A stretch of DNA of 64,000 bases from contig JARKIP010000005.1 in the NCBI GenBank assembly GCA_029990175.1, positions 50,767,001 through 50,831,000 on the forward strand, read 5' to 3'. Source of the stretch: Petunia secreta (lineage: Eukaryota; Streptophyta; Magnoliopsida; Solanales; Solanaceae). Every line of letters starts with the position of its first letter. The first letter of the stretch is position 1. This document shows, piece after piece, positions 12,201 through 22,170 of this stretch. The notes below the pieces were generated by a model that saw only the letters and a program-made list of their open reading frames with translations, was not told the DNA's origin and made no database searches. Both the position numbers and the translations under genes were made by a program.

Positions 12201-15200
12201 TTACGTAGGAAAAGCAACTAATGGTTCATCCCCTGACTTACAATTGGGGCTTTAAAACATATGGTGAAGCATACCTTCCATATTGGCCCAACTTTAGACA
12301 AAATTGGGCTATATTGAGAAGTACCAAGCGAAGGTTGTTTCCGTAAAAGATAACAAAAGAGTTTAAGTTTCTGCTGTTTGTTCTAGGCTACCTCGCCACA
12401 TTAAGTACTAAGCTTCTTAATAATTTAATCATTGATATTTTATCCTCTCTGAAGAAAGCGATAAATTCTAACGTCTTGAATCTTTTTATAGAGACGTCAT
12501 TTTGTCGACGCAATCTTGGTTAGGCTTCCTATAAAAAGGCCAATCAACTGGTTTGAGATTTTAGCTAAATATTTCTTCATTTGTCCTAGCCAATACGTTT
12601 AGGTATCGGCTGGGGGGTCTTTGGCTCAACTAGCTGAGGATGTTCAGGATCTGGAATTAGAACTGCTACTTGTTGGGTTGGTCTAAGTTGTGAACATGCT
12701 TGTCATGTTTTTCGAGGCATCAAGTGTTAGAGGTTTTGGGGGTTGGTATTTGAAGTAAAATGGTGAGATATGCCTTAAGACTCTGTGATGTATAAACCAG
12801 GTTCTTTCCGCGGATGTTCCCATGCATAGGCAACAACATTTTTTAAGGTATTTCCTGGTATGTGAACCCCAATTAGTAGATTGAGAAACATAGAGACTAT
12901 GGGCAGGTCCATGTTGCTTAAAGTGTTGATGAGGTTCTTACCGAAGTTGACTCTCCTAAACTTAGAGATTGTGTTGTGGCATAGGGTAAGCCGAGTTTGG
13001 TAGGGGTTGTAGTGACCGTGTAGGATTAGCATTCATCCTATGGGATTTACATGGACTTACCTCCTGAAGTAAGTGGTTCAATGCACCTCTTGTCAAACTG
13101 CTTTGACATGCTCGAGTAACGTGAACCTTGTTGTGCACAGTATCACTAGTCCAGCTAGGTGTTGGTTAATTGGTGCATGTTATTGTTTATACTTAAAACT
13201 ATTTTTATTTAGAAAATGATGTATTCACCAGTATAGCTGGTGACCAAAAATCAAAACAATGTCCTTCATCCTAGGGTCTTTGACATGTTGACATCGGCTG
13301 GAATAGTTGGATGGATAGAATCCAACTGCTGAATGTTCATCCGTTGGGAAGCGGTATGTGGGGTAGATGCTTGGTGATGGCTCTATGTTAACAAGAGTTT
13401 TAGGCAAGTTTATATGCCACTTGTTATCTGGTGGAACTAAGTAGACCTGGATGATGTTCACTTAATTGTTAGAGTAGGCGTCTAGAGAAATTATTGCTGA
13501 ACAATTCTAAGTAGACAGAACTAGTGAACTACTAAACCTAATTCACCAACTAATGATTATCAAATTTCTTATTGATCGTGTTGAGGAGATTTTTCTGCTC
13601 AATTATCAGTTTATTAAGTTACTGAATGAAAGATGTTATGATTAAATGTAAAGATAAAGTAGTACAAAAATGTAAGAATTAGAAAGATATAACAGGACTT
13701 GATGTATGGTGTCGGGATAGTTTATTTGCACAACACCATTTAAGGCACAACCACTTTATAAAAAATTCTGGTAAATGTGACCCCTTTCGGGCCATCAAAT
13801 CTGAAGACGAGCTTAATTTTCGTCTTTTCTGAAATTGGGGCCAGCATTAGACAAAAGTTTGAAGTTGACCTCAACTTCATACCATTTGGTTTGAAGTTGA
13901 ACTGCCAGGCCCTGATGGATTGAACTTGATGAAGTGGGTGAGACTTAAATGTTTTTTAAAAAGTTCCCTAATTAGTGATTGTAAAAGTGGTGAACTTGCC
14001 CTACTATTAAGTTTAGGTGAGTTTCAGTAATAGGATACTTGAGCCAAAAAATTTCACTTTGCGCCCACCATAAGGAGTGTTTTTGCAAAATTATCCGCGT
14101 TAAGCAATGTTTTAGCAAAATATTCTTATTTGACACGGAGCCAATACTTCAAGGCAAAAATTTGTAAGTATTGAGATGAGGCCAAGACTTCAAGGGCAAG
14201 TGCTGTTTTGCCAATACTTCACATTATATGGTGAGAATGCAGGGAAAGACTGGAAGGGGGCCAAGACTTACGACTAAGTGCGGCAAGTGTTGCCTTTTGC
14301 CAACACTTGAAGGGCAAGTGTTGGCAAATAGAAAGGGGGTCAAAGGCAAATCTTGACAATTGCCAAAACTTACGACCAAATGCTGGCAAGTATCGTTTTT
14401 TGTCAACCCTTGAATGGGTAAGTGTTGAAACACAGAGAGGTATAAAGGACAAAGTCTTGGCCCCGACCCAATTTTTTGACGGGGGCGTTTCTGTCCAGAT
14501 TTTTTTCATTAATGGGGCATTTTTGTAAAACCACTATTAACGTAGGCAAAAAGGCAAACAGTTGCTTATGGTGTCATATTTCTGCAAGTCACTATTTAAG
14601 GTTTAGCCTCCTTAAGAAAAGCTTTACAAAAATAAGAATTTGAAGTCGGGTCTGGCGAGTTGCCAAGATCCTTTAATATAACAAGTTATGATGATCCATT
14701 GGAAGTTTTGCCAAATTATTGACGGCTCGTTATAAGTTGTACTAATTCACCTAGTTGTTTGCTTATAAATTGATCCATATCAACTCCAAATGACTCCAAA
14801 TTTTATACTATATAATATTCTAATCTCAGTCTCAACAATTCAAAATTGATAAATTCAACCCCACACCCCCACCCTGATCTATCCCAAATCCCATCCCCTC
14901 CTCCCCCGAGCCAAAAAAAAAAAAAAAAACAAAACAAAATCATGAGGGTGAACAGGTCAGTTTGACCCAGGAGATGAACTTGAGCAAAATGAAATGTTTC
15001 GAACTAAATGATTCTTGCAATGATGAAGATTTTCGTAATGTACATTACTACAGTGAATGTTCCAAAAGAAAATAAAGAGTTTTGACATAAGTATGTAAGT
15101 GAGAAAACACATTAATAAGATAGAAGAATACATAATACCTTGTGATGAAGAAGGATGAAAAACCTTGTCAAAGCTATATATTTTGGACTTATTCTCTGCC

Positions 15201-16380
15201 AAATTTATGAGCACCTCATTTGAACCCAAAGCTTCAACTGGCTTATGAGTGGCAACGCTGACCGGTCTTATCCGACAAAATACACGAATATTTCCTGGGA
15301 GAAGTATCTTTTTCATAATTAGATTTAGGTTAATCATATAATATGTTAACATCTTTAAATAAAACTGTTATAATTAGAGATCAGTAAGTGATCATAACAT
15401 GTAGAAAATCAAATTTAACAGATTTTGTTATCCTGCATTTGATCGCTTGGATCAATTAAACGACACTAACCTTTCAAATCTAGGAGCTCATTGAGAAGTT
15501 GTCTTCTCTGGACGTTTAGTTTCTTAATACAAGCATCCAAAACTGCATGTTCATCTGAAACGTGATATAGGCAGGACAAAGAACACGTTAGAGAAGGAAT
15601 TAGATTTTACATAGAATGTCTATTTTAATCAGAGGTGGCAAGTTCAACATATTCCGTTTAAAGTTTAGATGAGTTGGGTTATGAATTGTTTATTAACTTA
15701 ATCTAATAGGTTGAACTCGAAATGACCTGCCACATAATATGTTCAAACTGAGTCAAAAGTAGTGTAACTTCACAGATCAAAATGCAACCTCAACCCAAAC
15801 ATACAAAGTAAAATTTGGAACTTAAGCTCATAGTAATTTAAGAAATAATGTTAAGGCATATCTTTTTTCAAAAAGCAAACTAAAAAAAGAAGAAGAGGTT
15901 CATCTTGTATAGCGGGTTGAATGATGACTTATTATTCGGCTCATGTTGATTCAAGCAACCTTTGGACATATAAGGTGATAAATCGTTTATTGATTTGGCA
16001 TGTTTTGAACTGCTCAAATTTGACAATTCTCCTATTTACCTCCTATAATTGTGGTCAAATGAAAAAACCAAAATTTTAACCATCCATGAATTTACCTTTA
16101 ATCTGTGAAATGGCAGTGTCAGAATCCTCACTATTGCTGTTTTCACAATCATCTGCTACCTTCTGTTGCTCTTCTTCTTTTTCATCAGATGGCTTTGGTT
16201 GCAAGGTCTTGATTATGTCACGTACTGAATCCACCCAGTTGCAAGTTAAGTGTGTCTTCAATCCCATGAGAGAATGAATTGATTCAGTAAGGGAATCAAA
16301 GGATCTCTCTGAATACTCCATGCTTTTCATATTCCCACCCTCCTCATTACATTCTTCTCCTAAGTGTTTTATATCCAACA
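173..16380 (-). CDS. Kinesin-14-type microtubule motor protein, multi-exon gene (5' end unresolved)
   Basis: This gene encodes an ATP-driven motor expected to walk towards microtubule minus ends in the cytoplasm. Spliced exons, in transcription order: 16359(or further)-16096, 15554-15471, 15294-15139, 10933-10827, 10062-9881, 9441-9280, 9086-8871, 8679-8642, 3007-2880, 1807-451, 288-173 (TAA). All introns are GT-AG, and the frame closes over about 936 codons counted from the first placed acceptor. The neck reads into GNIRVFCRIRP, which is the kinesin-14 arrangement of neck before motor. The motor spans about residues 118-445 and shows GQTGTGKT (P-loop), NRTSSRSH (switch I), DLGGSER (switch II) and PYRNSKLT. 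A coiled-coil-like heptad stretch, a long polar tail and a hydrophobic C-terminus follow. The subfamily is not assigned. Start codon and first exon(s) were not found; an ATG inside the first placed exon is possible. The introns carry a LINE and MITEs, yet no exon is broken. Confidence 0.9.
451..1807 (-). CDS. Kinesin exon: coiled coil and polar tail
   Basis: This long exon (about 452 codons) begins after TTGCAG with a heptad-rich stretch, EVRAEKEIAINNLLQKM, likely a short coiled coil. It then runs through Ser/Lys/Asp-rich sequence with no recognised domain. The frame stays open to a TAA at 353, but a good donor (GTAG/GTAAGG at 450) joins it in frame to the exon at 288-173, so I prefer splicing there. 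Confidence 0.85.
2620..2644 (+). repeat. 25-bp poly(A) run in kinesin intron
   Basis: An uninterrupted run of A lies between the 3007-2880 exon and the 1807-451 exon. It could be the tail of a small retroposon (SINE) inserted on the plus strand, but no SINE body is recognised upstream. Confidence 0.6.
2880..3007 (-). CDS. Kinesin exon: end of motor domain
   Basis: A 128-bp exon between ATCCAG and AACA/GTAAGT. It encodes DDSKTLMLVHVSPRE and ETLCTLNFATRVKRI, the last strand and helix of the motor. The frame agrees with the micro-exon 5.6 kb upstream. Confidence 0.93.
3008..4330. other. Intron sequence without recognised genes
   Basis: AT-rich kinesin intron sequence left of the LINE. Short open frames here (for example 3060-3335 minus) have no recognisable domain. 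Confidence 0.6.
4384..4620 (+). pseudogene. LINE ORF1 C-terminal remnant
   Basis: A short basic, Ser-rich segment (ASSSRSSSKPRGNRE) ends in TGA at 4618-4620. The stop overlaps the ORF2 start as ATGA, an arrangement that suits termination-reinitiation. No RNA-binding or zinc-knuckle motif is visible, so the ORF1 identity rests on position. Confidence 0.5.
4617..8447 (+). pseudogene. LINE ORF2: endonuclease, reverse transcriptase and zf-RVT, broken
   Basis: ORF2 would nick the target and reverse-transcribe the LINE RNA. The endonuclease (about 4617-5290) shows VSWNV, QETKL, GDFN, SRLDRFL and SDHSPI, the usual catalytic set, split over frames at about 4650, 4770 and 4970. The reverse transcriptase starts near 5960 (KAPGPDGF, DYRPISL, LYADDSLIM), with a frameshift after GLRQG near 6535. 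A MITE interrupts it at 6725-6951. It resumes with GRKSMLFPIKEAS and TTYLGLALG, meets a stop near 7346, and ends in a Cys/His zf-RVT region (CSKCYLCNKESEDNSHLFIHC, positions 8070-8140). Not functional. Confidence 0.9.
6725..6951. mobile_element. Stowaway-like MITE (TA target duplication)
   Basis: A 227-bp element begins TTCCCTCAGTTCC and ends GAAACGGAGGGAG, imperfect inverted ends of the CTCCCTCCGTTTC type, flanked by TA on both sides (6723-6724, 6952-6953). It splits the LINE reverse transcriptase just after the YADD box. It has no coding capacity and would have been moved by a Tc1/mariner transposase. Confidence 0.85.
8642..8679 (-). CDS. Kinesin micro-exon: RNSKLTQVLKDSLG
   Basis: A 38-bp exon between TGACAG and CCTAG/GTAAGA. 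It encodes the invariant NSKLTQVLKDSLG of the motor. The intron that follows (8641-3008) holds the LINE. Confidence 0.92.
8871..9086 (-). CDS. Kinesin exon: switch II, DLGGSER
   Basis: A 216-bp exon between ATACAG and TACAG/GTAAGG. It encodes LWMIDLGGSER and GKAINLSLSALGDVIHAL. Most kinesins have DLAGSER; as I recall, the Gly variant is normal in plant kinesin-14s, so I do not read it as damage. Confidence 0.95.
9280..9441 (-). CDS. Kinesin exon: switch I
   Basis: A 162-bp exon between TTGCAG and CACTG/GTAAAT. It encodes GFRSTASTNSNRTSSRSH, the switch I loop that senses the ATP gamma-phosphate. Confidence 0.94.
9488..9512. repeat. Short GTGGGAA tandem repeat
   Basis: Three to four copies of a 7-bp unit (GTGGGAA) lie in the kinesin intron between the 9441-9280 and 10062-9881 exons. 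Confidence 0.6.
9881..10062 (-). CDS. Kinesin exon: motor core
   Basis: A 182-bp exon between AACAG and CATG/GTAAGT. It encodes EEIPGVVPRAIEALF and the conserved SMLEIYMGYLKDLL strand-helix of kinesin motors. Confidence 0.92.
10299..10748. mobile_element. hAT-type MITE with perfect 17-bp TIR and 8-bp TSD
   Basis: This 450-bp element begins CTAAGTTGCTCGGACAC and ends with its exact reverse complement. It is flanked by a perfect 8-bp duplication, ATGCTATT (10291-10298 and 10749-10756), which points to hAT-family transposition. GC-rich subterminal copies of CACCCGTGTC lie inside both ends. It has no coding frame. It sits in a kinesin intron about 80 bp from the P-loop exon. Confidence 0.92.
10827..10933 (-). 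CDS. Kinesin exon: P-loop GQTGTGKT
   Basis: A 107-bp exon with acceptor GGCAG and donor AATG/GTATGC. It encodes DVFSEIEPIIKSALDGYN, then the Walker A sequence AYGQTGTGKTFTM. The nucleotide-binding residues are intact. Confidence 0.95.
10990..14050. other. Long kinesin intron, no recognised genes
   Basis: Intron sequence between the P-loop exon and the motor-start exon. Open frames on both strands (for example 11874-12182, 12775-13032 and 13225-13461 minus) show no domain or splice logic. I see nothing else specific. Confidence 0.6.
14060..14575. repeat. MITE-like element with internal CAAGTGTTGGC repeats
   Basis: The ends are imperfect inverted copies: CACCATAAG near 14070 against CTTATGGTG near 14565, extending through CGTTAA-like sequence. 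Inside lie many direct and inverted copies of words such as GCCAACACTTG, GGCAAGTGTTG and GCCAAGACTTA (about 14130-14460). No coding frame is convincing. Probably a non-autonomous DNA element. Confidence 0.55.
15139..15294 (-). CDS. Kinesin exon: motor start, GNIRVFCRIRP
   Basis: A 156-bp exon encoding the first beta strand of the motor (NIRVFCRIRPVS) and FDKVFHPSSSQ. The acceptor is CCCAG and the donor CAAG/GTATTA. It is followed by a 4.2-kb intron holding two MITE-like repeats. Confidence 0.93.
15471..15554 (-). CDS. Kinesin exon: neck helix
   Basis: An 84-bp exon with TTTCAG acceptor and AAAG/GTTAGT donor. It encodes the basic, helical neck (LNVQRRQLLNELLDLK) that leads straight into the motor domain. 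Confidence 0.88.
16096..16380 (-). CDS. Kinesin exon: N-terminal acidic segment
   Basis: The frame is open up to about 16380. The likely acceptor is CTTAG at 16361-16360, and the donor follows base 16096. The encoded stretch is rich in Glu and Ser and ends ISQIK, which joins in frame to DEHAVLD of the next exon. The 5' limit is uncertain because no clear upstream exon or start was recognised. Confidence 0.7.
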
Positions 16381-18331
16381 AAATGATGTATTTGTTAATA
16401 AAATGGTGTTGATAAGAAGAGCTTTTTCATAATAAATCCCAATGACTGCTAAAGCCATCTCCATGTGCTAGAGCATGAAGAGATTCTACATTATTTTTCA
16501 GGTGTCAATGATAACTAGCCTTCATGTCTGGATTTTGGCTTCTTGACAAAAGACATACTTAAATGTATTGACTAGACTACGATAGAGAGATTGACAATAC
16601 ATATTAAATGTTTTCAGAATGTGACTAAGAGAGATATAGAGAGACGCTAGTTTTGTTGGTTGAGACTATAAGGACGGAGTCGGGACCCATTTCATTTGGC
16701 CATATGTTCCCCTCAATTCTTAAACACAACATAAGGCCAACCTCTTTAATATTGTATTGGTACCTTAATACTATCATTGGAACTTTTTTGCATATGGGAT
16801 TATTAAAGCTTATGGACAACAGTTCTACTATGCATGACAGAGTGCAACTCTATTAACAACTTCCATTGAGAAAAGGTTCTTTCTAGGCATTGCATTTGTT
16901 GTTCCGACTGCACTCACTGATTTTAACTCTCTCCCTACAGACATGTGTTTGTAACATTGGGACAAAGTCTTTTAATTCTAGTTAAGCATATTGTGTCAAT
17001 TCATTTGAGTAATATATTTGAAAATACCTCTTAATACCTTATCAAAATACAAGTTCGGACACAAATAATGCATCAAAACTAAATGAACTTATTAAGCATT
17101 AAATTCAAAAATCTATTAAAAAAATGTAATGAAAGAATTCCAAAGCTGTTACATTTTCCTTATTAGTAGCATCGAACCATATTCAATTATAGATACTGCA
17201 TTAGTGTCCTGGCGTCGTAGTCAATCTCCAATTATAGTGGAGAAAGAGAAATGGAAGTTGGAATCCCAAGTGTAAAAATATAAGGGTCCAATGCACATCG
17301 TTGGAGGAAATACAATTTCTTAGCTTTATTAGGTAAAAGCAACAAGACTCACCAACCAACAAATGTATGGTCCTTTCTAACTTGGAAGTGTGCCCTCTAC
17401 AATTAATTGCCTATCTAAGATAAGAATGAAGTGAAACCTGTGCATTTGGTTTCCTGTCTTGGTTAGATATATTTCATGTTTGCAATGTACGCCATCACAG
17501 CCAATGAATGGGCCATAAGAAAATCTCATCCCATCCTACGAAAACAACCCTAATAACAAGAACATATTTTAGTCAATTACTTTCTATCAACTAGAAAAAT
17601 TCATGGTCCACTGTTCACAGCTTTCCCAGGTTGTGACCTTGTGCCATGGTCCATACTATTCACAGGTTTCCTAGGTTGTGACCTCGTGCCACGGGATGAT
17701 TAATGAAAAACAAGTACATAACTATGAATCGTTAATTAAGTGCTACCTATATCCGCTAATTGCTGCTAGTTTGTGCTCATATTTGTAAATATGGTCCCTA
17801 ATCTCCTATTTATATTCCAACTTTGCATTGGAAGCATACTCATCTGTAATTTATCACCTAATAAGGTTACTAGGTGTAATTGGAAGGTTAGGGGAGGAAG
17901 TCCATTGCCTTTCAAATTCTTTTTGTCAACCGTCCGGCATCTAATTCTGTTTGTCAACTGTCCAGCATCTAGCATCAACTGGCCTGACTAATTTAAATTT
18001 ACCGCCGAGTAAGGTCTGATACTTCAACTCTCTATTACTAACCCTGCGGAAATAAATTGCCATATTAATTGCTAAAGATTAACAAGTGAATGTATTAGTT
18101 GGTGTCACGCGGCACTAAGTGAGCCAGTATCTACGAAGTGAATCCAAAATCGTGTACAAAAAGTATTTACTAACATATAACAAGCATTAGACTCAATGGA
18201 GTGTAATATCATAATGTATAAACAGTAACAAGGAAATTCATAGGCAATCATAACCCACCCCTGGGTACATGGAGCATAAAGAAAATCAGAGATAACTCCA
18301 CTATGGACGAACCTTAGTTACTTAATATCAT
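16381..18331. other. Region upstream of kinesin exons, no resolved gene
   Basis: This should contain the kinesin 5' exon(s), leader or promoter, but I could not place a start exon. It includes a local duplication around TTCACAG...TTCC..AGGTTGTGACC (17615-17690). Confidence 0.5.
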
Positions 18332-19203
18332 TGTAACAACTAAGTTCGCGTCAAGAAAATAAATATCGAGACAAGAAAATATTGCAACAATATATTTTAT
18401 TTATTAAAATATGAGTGTTACAATCTCTATGATTCCTCTGATTCGTCTTTTCAAAATATTAACTTCAAGGGCTTTTGAGCTTGATCTTGAAGTTCGGACT
18501 TGAATTTGGATTTTGATCTTGATCTTGACTTGATGAGTTCAAGAGCTTGGAGCTTTATCTTGAACTTGGTCTTGATCTTGAACTTGTACTTGGATTCAAG
18601 GGCTTGAAGCTTGATCTTGAATCTTCGTCTTGATCTCTAGAACTTGTAGAGAAATATTTGAGTGCTTGCACCTTTTGTAGAAATCTCTTGCTTTGATCCA
18701 CGAGCTCTTTCTTGCTTCTTGTTATGGATTCTTGCTTCTGATTTCTTCAGATCTCAAATGAGAGATTCGACCCCTTTATATAGATATGGGGTGGAGTAGC
18801 TACCAAGAAACCCTGACGGGCCTTGGCCCGTGGACCGGCCAATAAGATTTAAGCAGTGACAAGGCCGTATTTGATTGGCCATAACATGTCACATGTCCAC
18901 ATGGCGTATTTTCATTGGTCTTGGGGTTTGAATTAGATTGCCACAACATTTGACGTGTGGCATGATCCAATTGGCTATTTTATTTGACTTGGCGCACGTC
19001 ATTTTTGGGCCTCTAGGAAAACTTATATCCATTGGACCTTTGGCTAATTTGGGCTAGCCTTTCAAGATTGGACTTTTATTATATTTAAATAATTAGCCCA
19101 ATTATATTAGCGCATAGCACTTATTTGGACCAATATGTCTTGAATTTAATACATAGCCATATTATTTCATGGATTTAAATCCAACAAAATTTACTTGTCT
19201 ACA
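18332..19203 (-). repeat. 3' LTR of Tat-type Gypsy element
   Basis: An 872-bp copy matching 29379-30255. It carries a CTTGATCTTGAACTTG-type microrepeat at about 18470-18640 and a TATA-like CTATATAAAGGGG on the minus strand near 18772-18784. Confidence 0.95.
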
Positions 19204-19218
19204 AATGCCCCCTACTTC
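19204..19218 (-). promoter_or_regulatory. Polypurine tract (PPT)
   Basis: On the minus strand GAAGTAGGGGGCATT directly precedes the LTR start TGTAGACAAG. This is the expected plus-strand DNA priming site. Confidence 0.8.
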
Positions 19219-20089
19219 AAGGCTTGTCGGGGTTTAATTTGTTTGCACCCGAAGACTAGACTTGAAGTAATTTTCTTTTTTTTTCCGGTCATATGATTAT
19301 TCCCAATTTAGTAGCTTAAAAAGTGAATATATCATAAGCGAGTCATGATTAAAGTGGGTATCATCGGGTTAACAGCCCATAAAAGTCGCTACTTTTTCAT
19401 TATGCCAAAAGTGGCTACCTTCCAGTTACTAGCAAACAAAAAGGCTATCAAATAATAAAGTATCAAAAGGTGGCTACCATTCAGTTAACAGTAGTAAAAG
19501 TGGCTGTTGGTCCAAATTTACCCAAAGTTCCACCGCCTGAAGCTTCTTTCTTTTCTATTTTCTTTTTCTTTTTCTTTTCCTTGCATGTGGTCTTTCTATT
19601 CCAATTTGGCTACAGTTCCTACTTCTTTTTGGACTCCAACAACACCTTCAAATTTGTATCAAATTAGAACTTTTTCACATCATTAGTCCTCTATAAATAG
19701 AGGCCTGAGATCCTTATTTGTTTAATTCGCTTGAGGCAGTACCTGGGTATATCTTTTGCAGAGGCAAGTATTTTTTTATTCTTTTATGCTCCTTTTTGTT
19801 GTATGAGAAATATTCTATTCAAATTAACACTTTCTTGAAAACTCTTTTTTTTTTTCTTTTTTTTCTTCGTGCCTATTTTCCGTAACTTGCACCCCTTTTT
19901 TTTTGTAACTTTATTTATTCATTCTTCCTTTTTGTTTCCAGCAAGTAAAAGAGGACTTCTGCAGCTTGAATTTTTTTCTTCTCTTGTCAGGTAAAAAATA
20001 CTTTCTCCCTTTTGTAATTTTTACTTCTTCTTTGCTCTTCTTTTTCTTTTATGTAGGCCAAAAGATGATTCTATAGAAGTCAACCCTTA

Positions 20090-20660
20090 CTTTAACGAGG
20101 ACAACCCATTGAAGACTTATTTGGGAGCGATACTCATGGGAACGTCAAGTTTAAGGTGATTGGGGTGGCAACGCACTCCCATTTTAACGACGACAATACC
20201 ATGGAAGACTTATTTGGAGCGATACTCGTGGGAAAGTCAAGTTTAAGGTGATTGGAGTGGCAACGCACTCCCACTTTAACGACGACAATCCCATGGAAGA
20301 CTTATTTGGAGCGATACTCATGGGAAAGTCAAGTTTTAATGTGATTGGAGTGGCAACGCACTCCCACTTTAACGACGACAATCTCATAGAAGACTTATTT
20401 GGAGCGATAATCATGGGAAAGTCAAGAGGTGATTGGAGTGGCAACGCACTCCCACTTCAACGATGACAATCCCATAGAAGACTTATTTGGAGCGATACTC
20501 ATGGGAAAGTCAAGTTTAAGGTGATTGGAGTGGCAACACACTCCCACTTTAACGACGACAATCCCATAGAAGACTTATTTGGAGCGATACTCATGGGAAA
20601 GTCAAGTTTAAGGTGATTGGAGTGGCAACGCACTCCCACTTTAACGACGACAATCCCATA
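20090..20660. repeat. About six tandem copies of a 92-bp unit in the spacer
   Basis: Units begin GTGATTGGAGTGGCAACGCA at about 20156, 20248, 20341, 20429, 20521 and 20613 (spacing 92, 93, 88, 92, 92). Each holds the small hairpin GGAGTG-GCAACG-CACTCC. The spacing is not a multiple of three, so the open frames across the array are not conserved coding sequence. Confidence 0.92.
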
Positions 20661-20669
20661 GAAGAAGCC

Positions 20670-21510
20670 ATTTGGAATAGCAACTTGAAGACTGGCGAAT
20701 ATGAAAACTCCATCCCAAGACTCGATAAACTTGAAGGCTCTTTAAATTAAGTACTTCAACTTTGAAGACTTTCCGTACCTGAATGACATCGACTTTAAGA
20801 CCGATGGTACTTGAAGAATTTAACCTGTAAACTTGTCAAACTTGGAAGAGTCGAAGACCTTAACTTGAAAGATTGTCAAATTTGAAGATCCCACTTGAAG
20901 ACTTGGTAAATTTGAAGTTTGTACACTCCACCTCGAAGACTTGGAAAACTTGGAGACTCTAACTTGAACACTTGACATATATTTGAAGACATCAGCTTGA
21001 AGACTTGGAGAATTTGGAGACTCAAACTTGAACACTTGGCGAATATGAAGATTCCAAATTGAAGACTTGGAAAATTTGAAGTTTGTAGACTCCAACTCGA
21101 AGACACAAACTTGGAGACTCTAACTTGAGTACTTGATAAATTTGAAGACTCTAACTAGAAGACTTGCAAATTTAAAGACTCGCAAATTTGAAGACTCTAA
21201 CTTGAAGACTTGGCAGATTTAGAGACTCCAGCTTTGAGGAAGATTCCACTTGAAGACTTGACGAACTCCAACTTGAAAACTTGGCGAATATGAAGATTCC
21301 AGCTTAAAGACTTGGAAGACTTGCGAATTTGAAGGCTCAAACTTGAAGACTACAAACTCCAACTCGAAGACTTGGAAAATTTGAAGATCCCAGCCTGAAG
21401 ACTTTGGCGAATTTGAAGGCTCACACTTGAAAACTTGACGAATTTGAAGACTCCAAGATGAAGACTTGGTAGCCTGAAGACTTTGGCAAATTTGAAGGCT
21501 CAAGTTGAGT
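20670..21510. repeat. Degenerate short repeats, GAAGACTTGG...AATTTGAAGACTC
   Basis: Dozens of diverged copies of a 12- to 30-bp word built on CTTGAAGACTTGG and AATTTGAAGACTCC. The minus-strand frames here (20820-21503) are simple Ser/Phe/Lys repeats produced by this array. Confidence 0.85.
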
Positions 21511-21754
21511 CTTTTAAGTTTTCCAAGAATAGTAATACTCAGAATTTGAAACGCCCTGGCAGGTAATCACGTTTTCTCTCTAGGTTGCAAGCTTTAACAA
21601 TTTAAACTTGATCTATAAATAACAATGTGAAACTTGACAAGGAAAAGAACTTTTCTTCTTTTTGGGCGACTGGACTTAGAATTTGAGCTCTAAGCTGCAT
21701 ACGTACCTCAGTGAAGAGGATCAAGTCATTACGTAGTTCATAATAAAAGAAGTG

Positions 21755-22168
21755 TTTTTTTTTCTCGTCCTAACTTTTGCCTAGGCCGCCTCTTTCGAGG
21801 TTTTCAACCTAGCAAACATTTTTTTTAAGGCCGTGCACAGTTTAGACTCTTGCGGGCCAGGAGTTTCATGCAGTTTATGCTCGTGCATCAAAGGAGCGTG
21901 GCGATTTGCAGTTTAAGCTCGTGCGTCTAGGAGCGTTTCAACTTGCAGTTTAGGCTCGTGCGTCGAGTAGCGTATGAACTTTTTTTTTCTTGTCCTAACT
22001 TTTGCCTAGGCCGCCTCTTTCGAGGTTTTCAACCTAGCGGACATTTTTTGTTTTAGGCCGTGCACAGTTTAGACTCTTGCGGGCCAGGAGTTTTATGCAG
22101 TTTATGCTCGTGCATCAAAGGAGCGTGGCGATTTGCAGTTTAAGCTCGTGCGTCTAGGAGCGTTTCAA
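21755..22168. repeat. About 220-bp direct duplication in spacer
   Basis: Two copies of a block starting at the TCCTAACTTTTGCCTAGGCC word (near 21767 and 21989) and running through CTCGTGCATCAAAGGAGCG. Within each, CAGTTTA(A/G)GCTCGTGCGTC is itself repeated. The block abuts the end of pol. Confidence 0.85.
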
Positions 22169-22170
22169 CT

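Noticed and set aside
16625..16819. Minus-strand frame upstream of the kinesin, considered as first exon
   Set aside because: No domain or clear donor joins it to the 16359 acceptor.
20184..20466. Open frames on both strands of the 92-bp array
   Set aside because: Unit spacing (92, 93, 88, 92, 92) does not keep one frame, so the peptide repeats are accidental.
20820..21503. Minus-strand open frames rich in Ser/Phe/Lys in the Gypsy spacer
   Set aside because: They are produced by the GAAGACTTGG short-repeat array; several frames are open at once and no domain is present.
20090..21510. Regular repeats that could suggest a CRISPR array
   Set aside because: The units are contiguous, with no unique spacers of constant size, and this is a plant retrotransposon.
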